DNA of 64,000 nucleotides, taken from NCBI GenBank assembly GCA_031835245.1, contig JAVKOQ010000081.1, positions 1 to 64,000 on the forward strand. The letters run 5' to 3'. The notes below the pieces were generated by a model. That model did no database searches and was not told the DNA's origin. It saw only the letters and a program-made list of their open reading frames with translations. Both the position numbers and the translations under genes were made by a program. Below are positions 44,296 to 54,275 of this stretch, piece by piece (within the stretch, counting starts at the first letter, position 1; the number at the start of each line of letters is the position of its first letter). Source of the DNA: Balamuthia mandrillaris (taxonomy: Eukaryota; Discosea; Longamoebia; Balamuthiidae).

Positions 44296-45944
44296 TTAGC
44301 GTTGCTGCAAGAAGCGCTTGTGAATGGAGCGAATGGCGGAGACGCGCCCTCCACGCATCAAGCTGTTCAAGTAGAGTAACCCAGTTATCGCTCCACCCAA
44401 ATGTCCTACGTTAAACCATTAAACAAAATAAGTGAAGATATTTAAAATAGAAGAAGAGGGAAAGGAAACTTAAGGCACAAACCTGCATGACCGACGGTGT
44501 CAGCAGGGTTGGTCAGACCCAACAGGTCTTGCAAGAAGAACAAGCCAACAACGAAAGGTATAGGCATAAAAAACCCTCGGAAGTAAATCCTGTCTTGCGG
44601 AAAGAGGCGAGCACAAGCAACCGCTATGGCCATCACACTTCCGCTTGCTCCTGTTTTTCGTTTTATGAGACAGAGCCCTACGAAAGAAGAAGGCGCAGGA
44701 GGTATGCATTACCCAAGGCGGGTGGATCCTTTCTGTACACGGGATTGTATAGGAGCTCGTGTTGCACTTTCACCAGGTTCTCGGGCATCTGCTCTTCCAT
44801 TTCGTGCAACAATTGAGGATCAGGAAGTGGCCTTAGCTCGCCTGACTTAAACCCCAACTACAAGTGTGCCAACGCGACAATGAGGAGATGAAGCATAATA
44901 GTTGGCAAGAAAAAAGCTTACCATGCTGAACAAGAGGTGACCAAGGCTGCAACCGATCCCGCCGATGAGATACAATCCCAGAAAAGGCCGAAGCCCAAGG
45001 GCTTTGTACGTCTTGTGCCCAAACAAAACCAAGGAGAGCATGTTGCCCATAAAATGGGCAGCATCTGTCGTGAAGTAGAGAGGAGAGCTTCAGTTTTAGA
45101 CGTTTTTTCCACTGTTGATGAAACCTGAGCGAGTGAAGGTACCGAAATGGCTGAAGGAGGGAGTGACCAAGTCCCATAGGCGACCTTGCTTCAAGTGATA
45201 CCAATTCACTGTCCAGTTACGTAACATGAACTGGGGATCTGCGTAGTGAAGCACTAAGATGAGGTGCTCAACGGAAACTACAAAAGTAAAACACGGACCA
45301 TAGGTTTGCCACATTAAGAAGACAAGAGCGTTGACACCCACAAGCCCACTCATCACTGCTGTGTGGTGCCTTCCTTCCGTTCCTGGACCACGAACGGGAA
45401 TAACCTATGTGCAGCAATATTCAGTGGGACACGCATTGCAAACACCGGAGAAGGAGAGAAGAGAAGAGAACGACGAAGACAACAACGAAGAGAAGAGAAG
45501 CGAACGATGTAGAGAAGAGAGAGGTTCTACTTCATTGTAGTTGATGTAAAAGGGCTTGTGTCGTTTGTGGTGAACAGGGCGCACAGCCGTCCTGGCAAAG
45601 AGCGGTGTTCTGGAGGACTTTGATGAAGCAGTAGGGGCAGACCCTGATCGACCATGCCAAAGGGAAGCCCTTCCTTGCGAGTACGCCCGCGCCCCGCCGC
45701 TTCCCACCACCAAAAGAGCCGCACGTCCACCGCTCCATGCCGTTCGAGTGGTTCTGTTCCGTTGTTGCAACGACAACAACGAAGGTAACCCGCTGCCACC
45801 GCTGCCACCGCTGCCACCGCTGCCACCGCTGCCACCACCTAGTCTGGTAGCGATGGAGCTGAGAGCTGCAGAGCCTGTTCTACTGCTACTGCTACTACTG
45901 CCCCCACTGCTGCTACCTCGACGTAGTGCTGTGCTCCACATCAT
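44296..45944 (-). CDS. Mitochondrial rhomboid protease (PARL-like)
   Basis: Rhomboids cut substrate helices within membranes. The catalytic serine is in GASGSVMAIAVACA (coded near 44640) and the histidine in VGHAGHLGGAITGLLY; both are intact. Other helices include LVGVNALVFLMWQTYG and AAHFMGNMLSLVLFGHKTY, and the linker VTPSFSHFGTF precedes the latter. The N-terminus is rich in Ser, Gly and Arg (MMWSTALRRGSSSGG) and looks like a mitochondrial presequence; it contains a GGS repeat. The start is 45944 or 45941. About six exons; the stop TAA is at 44296. An insertion with RPLPDPQLLHEMEEQ between helices is soluble and may be a family-specific loop. Confidence 0.87.
45784..45836 (-). repeat. 9-bp coding repeat (GGS)n in rhomboid presequence
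   Basis: Five or so copies of TGCCACCGC on the plus strand code for GGSGGSGGSGGSGG within the rhomboid N-terminus. Confidence 0.85.
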
Positions 45945-46472
45945 CACGCTCAGCGGGATAGCTGGGGTGGGGTGGGGTGGGGTGGGAAAAACGAAAACAC
46001 GTCCCAACCAAGGGGACGACCTTTTTAAGGAAAAAATTGGAAATGCGGCTGAAATTTGGCGGAGAAAAGTTTAACGATTTGAAATTTTATTGGGTGTTTG
46101 TTTTTTTCCTTGATCAAAGTGGAACGATCGGACGGAGCGCAAAAAGAAAAGAAAGCAAAAACCGAAGGAAAAAGCGGAGAAGCTCTGCGGCGATGCCACA
46201 GAAAAGAGAACAAAGAGAAGCCCCGTCTCTCGATCGTTTGAAGGCGGGAGCTTGGACCCACCTTTCCCCCTTCCCAAGCGCATCGATTCCCAACAAAGTC
46301 AATGCCTGTCATCACAGGGTTGTAGACACATTTATAAAAGGGGGGAAGGGAGGGAGCAGGTAAGGGGCCGTTTGTGTTGCTTCACAAACCAAGCAAAACG
46401 AAGCAAAGCAGGCAAACCGCAACAGTGCAGTCGCTGAAGAAAGGTATACAATCGTTAGTCTTTCCGTCGAGC
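45945..46472. promoter_or_regulatory. Divergent intergenic region between rhomboid and esterase-like gene
   Basis: This is 528 bp between two divergent genes. A GGGGT run (about 45966-45986) stands near the rhomboid start. Short frames on both strands are not convincing. Position suggests promoters of both genes. Confidence 0.45.
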
Positions 46473-48352
46473 ATGAGGAGAGGCACCCAACCATCGTCGT
46501 CCTCGCTTCTGGGCAAAGCCGAGGCTCTGAAGAGCTTCGCCATCCCGGTTGCCCTTGAGAATGCCAGCTCTTACGACTCCTTACTCGCCGCCATTGGCGA
46601 CGCCCCCATCGTCATGATCGGTACTCGATTCGCTTTCCTCCCCCATCTTTGCTCTTTCTTCTTCTTCTTTCTTCCTTCTTCTTTCGTTTTTCTTCTTCTT
46701 CTGTTAACTCCTTCCTTCGAAACACGGTGCGTCCTCGCGCAGGAGAGGCCAGCCACGGTACCAAAGAATTCTACCACGAGAGAGCCGAGATAACCCGCCG
46801 CCTCATCCAGGAAAAGGGCTTCAACAGCGTCATCGTGGAGGCCGACTGGCCGGATGCCTACCGCGCCAATCGCTACGTCTGCGAGGCCGCCTCCACCAGA
46901 AAGGCCACGCAGGACCGCAACGCCGACGAGGCCCTCCACGACTTTACCCGCTTCCCCACCTGGATGTGGCGCAACACGGAGGTGGCGGAGTTTCTGGAAT
47001 GGCTGCGCGGGTTCAACCGCTCTATCTCCGAGCCCTATGACAAGGTCTGTATTCCTTTTATCTGTCCGTGCACCCCGCCATGGTGTCAGTGTGTGGTTTT
47101 ACTTCCTCTCGGCATGTGTGCTTACCGTTGCGTGCCTATCTGATAATCAGGTGGGCTTCTATGGAATGGACATGTACTCTTTGGTTACCTCTGCGCATGA
47201 GGTAATTAGGTACTTGGAGAAGGTGGACAGCAAGGCCGCGCTTGACGCTCGCAAGCTCTATAGCTGCTTCATGCAATACGGCGATGACACGCAGGCCTAC
47301 GGCATGTCTGCTGCGCTGGGGCTGACGAGAAGCTGCGAGGACAGCTGCATTCGGGTCCTCACCCAGTTGAAGAAGAAGGCGGATGACTACATCTCTCAAA
47401 ATGGATTCTCTGCTGAGGATGAGTTGTTTTACACCACCACTGTGCGCACTTTCTTTGTTCTCACTCTCTGCTCTGTGAACAAATAGTAACTTCTCTTTCT
47501 ATTGCCCACAATATATGCGAATGTAGAATGCCGAAGTGGTTCGCGATGCAGAGGAATACTATCGCCGTATGATGTTCGGCGGAGCAGATTCCTGGAATCT
47601 ACGAGACACCCATATGGTCAACACCATTCTCTCCCTTCACAAACACCGCAGCAAGCACGGCCGCCAGAGCAAGATCGTGGTCTGGGCTCACAACAGCCAC
47701 CTGGGAGACGCCAGGGCCACCGCCATGGGCAAACGCCGAGGCGAACATAACGTAGGCCAGCTGTTGAGACAGAGGGTGGGCATGGACAATACCTTCAACA
47801 TAGGCTTCACTACCTACACGGGCACTGTCTCGGCGGCCACCGATTGGGATGGTCCTAGAGAGACCAAGAGGGTCAACCCTGGCAGAGACGACAGCTACGA
47901 GGGCTTGTTCCATCGCTTGACCGCCTTGTTGGCCGCTCCTAACTTTATGTTCCTCTTCAACAAAATACTTCCTTCTGGTACCTATTTCTTCTCTCTTTTC
48001 CCTATTCCTCTTTCTTTCTTCATAGCTGACAACTGTTGAATTCTAAGGGGAAGCAGAACAAGGTGAGCAGTCCGGAAGAGGCCGCAAAGTCATGTTGGAG
48101 CGTCAGAAGCAGGAAGTCGACAAAGAGCTAACCAAACTGCTCGGCACTTCCATGCTGGAACGCTACATCGGGGTGATCTACCGCCCGGACACGGAGCTCA
48201 TGAGCCACTACTCCAGGTCCACTCTCTCGGAGCAGTACGACGCCGTCATTCACATCGATGAGACTTCGGCTCTGCCGCCCCTTGACCCTGTCTCGCATCT
48301 TCCGTCGGAAGAGCCGGAGAACGTTCCCGAGACCTTCCCTGAAGGTGTGTAA
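46473..48352 (+). CDS. Erythromycin-esterase-family hydrolase-like protein
   Basis: The EreA/EreB-like family is mostly bacterial; members hydrolyse macrolide lactones or have unknown substrates. The N-terminal motif [15 protein letters not shown] holds the histidine and glutamate typical of the family, followed by [15 protein letters not shown] and [22 protein letters not shown] and [17 protein letters not shown] complete the family pattern. The last part ([19 protein letters not shown], then [13 protein letters not shown]) is a normal C-terminus of the fold. About five exons with normal introns. The start [10 protein letters not shown] at 46473 is the first ATG in frame. No signal peptide is clear. 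Resistance activity should not be assumed. Confidence 0.88.
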
Positions 48353-48562
48353 CAACAAAAAGACAAAGAGCGTTTCCTTTGCCCTACCTTCTTCTTTGCT
48401 CCGTTCTTTACTGTAAATAAAACCATTCTTTATTCTTCTCTTCTTTCATCACAGCTTTTCTTTTTGTTGTTAAAAAGTCTTTTTCCTTTTCTTTTTCGAA
48501 TTCATTTTCGTCATATTTCGTTATAGCAAGGAAGGAAGGAAGGAAGGGAGAACGAGAGAAAG
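48353..48562. other. Short intergenic gap
   Basis: Just over 200 bp with AATAAA-like TAAATAAAAC at about 48414-48423 that fits a polyadenylation signal of the esterase-like gene, then a GGAA repeat before the next start. Confidence 0.4.
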
Positions 48563-48808
48563 ATGAAGAGCGCCACGCACTGCGCCGGGTGGTGCTGCCA
48601 TGCGACCAACCACAGCTTCAAGGTGCCGGGCCTGTGGCGGATGGTGGCTGGCAACCTGGCGGTGGCCATCGTCCTCGGCTTCAGCGCCGTCTATTTGGTC
48701 TACCGGCTGTACTTGGGCTACTCTTTATCACAACAGCAACGACGGCGGCAAAGCCAGCTGGTGTTACCTACGGACAAACGAAACCTTTATGGCAGCCTTC
48801 AACACGTT

Positions 48809-48853
<45 letters not shown>

Positions 48854-50997
48854 AACGAAAGGAGTTAATCCCGTTCGATGGACCGATTACAAAAAAACCA
48901 AAGCTACAAGACAATGAAACAGACGGACGAAAGTCGTTCTTGCATAAGCTTTCGATTCGAGAGACGGTAGCGGTGTTGCCCATCTACTACGTCTACAGCG
49001 TTTTGTTGTGCCTTTGGTTCCTGCTGCAAGGTTTGGTGCTGTTGCTGCCGCCCGGCGGCACCATTTCCCTCCTCGGGCATGTCTTTTACATAGGACACGC
49101 CTTCTTGGACAATGTCATCTTGGTCTACCTCATGTTCAGGCAGCCCTCCCAGCGGAAGGCCGCCTTTTGGAGCTGCATGGTTGGCGTTTTGCTTTGTGTT
49201 CTCAAAGGGGCTACGCTGGTACCTGTTTCTTTTTATTTCTTTATTTCTCTTGTTCCTCTCCCCTCTCTTCCTCTCTCTCTTCCTCTCTCTCTCTCTCTCT
49301 CTCTCTCCTCGTTTGTTATGTGTCGTGGTAATGGTTGTTCTCTACAGGTAATATATGAGTTTAGCTTCGATTGTGCCTCGTGTCCCATATTCTTTCCGGC
49401 ACCGCAGGCCTTCTTTGACTACATTGCCTTTGCGGTGGGCTACTATCTCATTCTCGTCTGCAACCTCCTTCACACCAAACTATCCTCTCCTTCTTCTTCC
49501 TCCTCCACACATTTTCTTTCTCTTTCTCCTTCTTCCATTCATCGAACTAGAAGGGAAGAACAACATCAACCACTACAAGAAAGCCGATTGGGGTGGAAAG
49601 GAGTGTTACGGCGGACGGTGTTGTGGCAAGTGAAGCCGGTTGTGGCTAGGCCTGCGTTTTTCGTATGGACGAGCTATTTGGCAGTCGTCTATACTGGCGC
49701 TTCCTTTGGTTCTGCTCTTGTCTTGTTTGGAGGCTTGGATGCTGGTTACTGGTATCCATCTTTCTTTGTTCTCTCATTTCTATCCCTTCCCTTTTGTTTT
49801 GGCCTTACTTGCGTTCTCTCTATCAACATCCAACCAGTATTATAACAGTGTTTATCTTTATATATAACATTTGTAATGCGCCGTTGCTATATCGCACGTT
49901 CCTTGCCGATACCAAGTATCTCTTGCAACACAAACTATACGACCATAGCGGTGGAGACAGAAGAGATCCCTTTGGTGAAGAAGCAGAAGCAACAGACGAC
50001 GAAGAGCAAGAAAAACATGAAAAGTCTGGTTTTTCAAGCCGTGAACTTGTGTTGGCCAAACTCCGCGAGAGTCACGACCAACAAGTTCATATCATACCTT
50101 GGAAAGACCTAGATGTAGGACAGGAGATAGCTCGCGGTGGCTATGGTCAAATTCTTACTGCCGATTATGCAGGCGTTCGTGTGGCTATTAAGGTTCCCTC
50201 TCTCTTCTCTTCTCTTTGCGAAGTATGCAGACTTGGGTCTTATTAATATTATTAGAGAATATTGGATGTTGGGTGTGAAAAGGAGGCATTTCTTAAAGAA
50301 GTGGGTGTTATGAGGTAAGATTATTCCAGCTTGTGCTCTTTTTTAAAAGATGCTGCAGTCTTGATTCTCACCTCCTTCCCTGTCTCCTCTCTCTCTCTCT
50401 CTCTCTCTCTCGAAAGTGGGTTGTCTCATCCAAACGTCTTACCGTTGGTGGGTGTCGTTGTTGAGCCTCGCTTCTACGGCATTGTTACCGTTCGTCCTCT
50501 CTCCTCTCTCCTCTCTCCCTCCTCTCTGCTAAACCTATGAACGTAGGAATTTGTGCCACGAGGAAATCTGTTCAGTCTGTTGCACAGCAAAAAGAGAGGG
50601 CTGACAGCAGAGCAGCTGCGCCAATTTGCATTGGACACAGCCACTGGCATGGAGTACCTCCACAGCTGCTCTCCTCCGATCTTACACAGGTTTTATACAT
50701 TGGCTTCCTCCGTTTATGTTCTTTTTCTTTTTTTTCTAACTTTGGATTCAGAGACCTCAAAACAATGAACTTACTTGTAGCCAGAGATTGGTCTATTAAA
50801 ATATGTGACTTGTGCGTGTTGTTTAGCACTGGGTATCATGTGAATTACTCCTACTAACTCGCCTCTTGCATATCTATTTATCAGCGGTCTTAGTCGGTTT
50901 AAAATACAAACAGAACTTATGAGCAGGATTGGCACTGTGCAGTGGGTGCGTTCTCTTCCTCCTTTCCTTTCTTCTTTGTTGTTCTTCGCTCTTGCTT

Positions 50998-51057
<60 letters not shown>

Positions 51058-51390
51058 CCCTCTCAGGTGGCACCAGAGATATTACGTGGGGAGGCCTACA
51101 ACGAAAAATGCGATGTCTACTCCTTCGGCATCATACTATGGGAGCTCTGGAGCAAACAAGCGCCATTCGCATCCGCCGCTGGAGGAGAGGTGATGCCAGC
51201 AGTGCGCGTCGCCACCGAAGTGGCCTATCATGGGCGGCGGCCGCCCATCGCCTCGGACATGCCGGCGGAGATGGCCGCTCTTATTCGGAGCTGTTGGCAG
51301 GACAAGGCACACCTTCGTCCGTCTTTCTCCAAGGTCTTGGAGGAGCTTCGTGAAATGCCACTCTCCTGTTGGCGAGCCAAAGTCCTGTAA
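48563..51390 (+). CDS. Seven-helix receptor fused to a TKL Ser/Thr kinase
   Basis: The protein starts MKSATHCAGWCC at 48563. Seven hydrophobic segments can be counted before the kinase: near LAVAIVLGFSAVYLVY, VYSVLLCLWFLLQGLVLLL, VFYIGHAFLDNVILVYLMF, SCMVGVLLCVLKGATLV, DYIAFAVGYYLILVCNLL, WTSYLAVVYTGASFGSALVL and ITVFIFIYNICNAPLLY. An acidic linker (EEAEATDDEEQEKHEKSG) leads to a complete kinase domain: ARGGYGQILTADY, VAIK, HRDLKTMNLLV, CDFGLSRF, and VAPEILRGEAYNEKCDVYSF. The DLKTMN loop suggests Ser/Thr specificity. It ends CWRAKVL-stop at 51390. Ten or so exons, three of whose introns hold (TC)n runs. Ligand unknown. Odd helix counts place the kinase inside if the N-terminus is outside. Confidence 0.85.
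48811..48851 (+). repeat. Intronic (TC)n microsatellite (sense strand)
   Basis: A perfect TC run in the first intron of the receptor kinase. Shorter runs lie in later introns near 49293 and 50389-50411. Confidence 0.9.
51003..51055 (+). repeat. Intronic (TC)n microsatellite (sense strand)
   Basis: A TC run of more than 50 bp in the intron before the kinase APE motif of the receptor kinase. Confidence 0.9.
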
Positions 51391-51588
51391 ACGGAGTGAA
51401 ACATAATAACATATAAAGGAAGACACAAAGGAGACTTCCTTCATTTCAGATCCCAGAAGCCGCTCCACATGCAGGTGAGCGGCGAGGAGACCAAACTACT
51501 GTGGGAGCTGTTTTGGCCGAACAGCAGCTCTTTATCTGCCCTCCTGTCGCTGTTCGCTATCAAAGAGATCTGGTGGTCACAACGTTTG

Positions 51589-51697
51589 ACCCACCCCCCC
51601 CACCCAACACCAAAAACCACACCACAAACAAACCCCAACACCCCACCACACCAACCCCCCACCAACCAAACAACAAAAACAACCCACCCACCCCAAC
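51589..51697. repeat. A/C-only block 1
   Basis: 109 bp contain only A and C on the plus strand, in irregular CCA/CAA mixtures with no fixed period. The complementary strand is G/T only. Confidence 0.9.
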
Positions 51698-51707
51698 TCT
51701 GCCGGCG

Positions 51708-51774
51708 GGATATCCGCTCCGGATATCCGGCGGATGTATCCGTACCGTTTCCGCGGATATTCGGTCGGATATCC
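51708..51774. repeat. GGATATCC palindrome cluster
   Basis: Three perfect GGATATCC palindromes (51708-51715, 51721-51728, 51767-51774) and related copies (CGGATGTATCCG, GCGGATATTCGG) follow each other within 70 bp. Confidence 0.85.
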
Positions 51775-52521
51775 GCTGTTTTTATTTGAAAAACTTTATG
51801 ATACGGGTTTGAAAAATAATATGATGAGTTCCTTTTTGGGAAGCCACTGACGTCATGCTGCTCCGATTGATTATCGTTGATAATTATCAGAAAATTATTA
51901 TTGGTCTGAAAAATTTTAATTTTATTGCAGTAAAAAAAAATAACAAGGAAGGGGAGATGAGTTTGATACGTTGCTGCTCATTGCTGCCTAGATCACGTTC
52001 GCTGCAGAGCCACTTCCTTGCGCTATGCCCGTTGAGGTTCATCACCGCTTTGGAACGGTACTGGCCGCAGCGTCGTTCTGTTGGTTGAACTCGGTCCGCC
52101 TGATTCAAGGCCTTCTTTGGAAGGGACAGAAAGATGAACAGAGAGGGGAATGAAAAGAGAATAAGCAAAAGTTGTAAAGGTTTTCTTTGCTATGATCACA
52201 AACCTCTTCTTACTGACATGCAGAGAAAAAACGAAACGCACCAAGTAGAAATGGTCGTTAGGCAAGTGACGCGATGGTGAAATAATTGTGAATAAAGTGA
52301 GTGCGAATATCAGAAATACAAAGAAAAAGCGCACAGGGGCCTACGGTACCAATTGTCAAGTCTTACAAGCAACCATGGGAACCACAACAGAATCTTTTGG
52401 GTCTCTCATTTTTTCCTCTCCCAACTGCTCTTTCTTCCTCTGCTTTTTCGACTAAGGCTCTGCCTTGTTTTCAAGATTTAGATTTTAAATTTTAGAAACT
52501 AAAACAGAAAACTAAAATCGG

Positions 52522-52737
52522 ACCAACCCCCCCAACCAAACACCAACCACAAACCACCAAAAAACCCAACCCACCCCCCAAAAAACACACCACCACCAAC
52601 CAAACCACCACCACCCCACACCCCCACCACAACACCACAACCACACCAAAACCAAACAAAAAAAAAAAACAACACCAAACAACCAAACCCAACCCACACA
52701 ACACCCCCACCAAACACCCCCACCAAAACAACACCAA
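52522..52737. repeat. A/C-only block 2
   Basis: 216 bp contain only A and C on the plus strand, in the same orientation and style as the first block 0.8 kb upstream. It has runs of C4-C7 and no fixed period. Confidence 0.9.
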
Positions 52738-52755
52738 GGGGAGGCGATTGTCACG

Positions 52756-53283
52756 ATGTACCATTACAACGGACTGCCACCTGCTGGACCACGATTGGCT
52801 TGCTTGCTTGTGTGTTTGTCTGCGTCTTGGTCGAAGCGGGTTGCATCAACAACAGAGCATGGAATGAAGGTGGCAATGATAGTCAGACGAAGACCCATCG
52901 CAGCAGCAGTACCACCAACAGCAAGCAACAATATGTGTTTGTGGGAATATGAAGTGGCTTTGGACAGAAACGAGAAAGTAGGAACCCAACTCAGAAAAGA
53001 GGAAGCAGAGAAGGCAGACGAGTGGAGGTGTCGTGACTGTGTTCTACGAGGAGAGTTCTTCGTGAACAGTGGCAAAGAGAACGCACAGCTCTGCAAGATG
53101 TGCCATAAAGCCAGAAAAGAATGTGGAGAGTGTTTATGGCTTCGTTATGAGGACCTGCCATTGGCAGCCCAGAAGGAAGCTGAATTGCATTATCTTCCAA
53201 AGATTGAGAATGTGCTTCGTTTGCGATGGCCTCTTGCTTCTGTTTCTTATCGTTTGTGTGGTGATAAGCCCCCTTCCCTTTAG
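52756..53283 (+). CDS. Small CxxC-rich protein, unknown
   Basis: A single 175-residue frame with no intron starts MYHYNGLPPAGPR and ends CGDKPPSL-stop. The central part has three CxxC pairs, at CRDC, CKMC and CGEC, within 45 residues, which would suit a zinc-binding fold. I recognise no family. The start is uncertain, since the second Met, MKVAMIVRRRP, is also plausible. It lies just after the second A/C-only block, so it may belong to whatever element fills that region. Coding status is moderate. Confidence 0.45.
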   Translation: MYHYNGLPPAGPRLACLLVCLSASWSKRVASTTEHGMKVAMIVRRRPIAAAVPPTASNNMCLWEYEVALDRNEKVGTQLRKEEAEKADEWRCRDCVLRGEFFVNSGKENAQLCKMCHKARKECGECLWLRYEDLPLAAQKEAELHYLPKIENVLRLRWPLASVSYRLCGDKPPSL

Positions 53284-53452
53284 ACATGTGAATAATAAAT
53301 AAGAGTGGGGAAAAAAGAAAGAAAAGAAGGAGTTTGTGTTGCAGAAGAAACAATCACATAAATAATAAGGGACACAACATTCAAGGGGGAAAAAACTACA
53401 GGTTTTCTAAGTAGGAGAGAATAGGTTCTCTCCGTTCATTGAGGAGGGGCGC

Positions 53453-54227
53453 CTAATCCGTCCACCACTTTGAGCAAATGTAACGCAGCTTCATATTCTT
53501 TCTCTGTGTTGTTTTAAAAAGATTAAAACTAAGTCGTAGAGTGATATCATAAAGAAGAGAGGGAAGGGGGTTACCTGTGATGAGATTCTCGGATTTATCC
53601 TTAAGGATGGATTCTTTGACGGCGGCTTTGCTCTTGAACAAAACTCGATGCAAAAATTGCAGCTCGTTAACATCGAGAATGGTCAAATCTTTGATTGACT
53701 GTGGCTTCTCATTTCTACAGTCTGCCCAATCCACTGCATCTTCTAAATAAAGAAAGTTTGTCAAACGCAAAACAAAAGATAAATAAATAAAAAGAAAGTC
53801 TTCCTGTGATGATGGGTTTCTTACCACTGTCTTTTTTGGTGTCGGTGATAACTTTCTTCAAAAACCCAAACATCTTCTCTCGATTGTCTTCGATGAAACA
53901 GTTGACGATTTGCATGTAAGGTTCCTTCACGCCGAAAGCGACGTCGTTGGAGAGATTCTGAAGAAGTTTTGTGATCATGATGAGGTTTCTCCGGGAGGAT
54001 AGTGATGGTACTTTGCCCCATGGTAACATGCCATATGATTCTGGAGAAACCAACGCTGGATTGATGAACCTGTAACATTCAATGTTTTTGTGAGGAAGTG
54101 AAAAGGAAGGAAAGAAACTAGAGAAAGAAATGCTATACCGAAGAAGCAAAAAGCCACCCACAAGGGCGTATTCTTGTTCGGGGGCTCGTTCACGCGCATA
54201 TTCTGCAATTAATCCAGCAATAGCCCT

Positions 54228-54275
<48 letters not shown>

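Larger units (their letters stand above)
51391..52755. other. Gene-poor 1.4-kb region with low-complexity islands
   Basis: No convincing exon is present. Contents in order: unique sequence, an A/C-only block (51589-51697), a GGATATCC palindrome cluster (51708-51774), an AT-rich segment with TGACGTCA (51848-51855) and TGATAATTATCA (51878-51889), then a second A/C-only block (52522-52737). It could be a decayed mobile element or an assembly weak spot. Confidence 0.6.
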
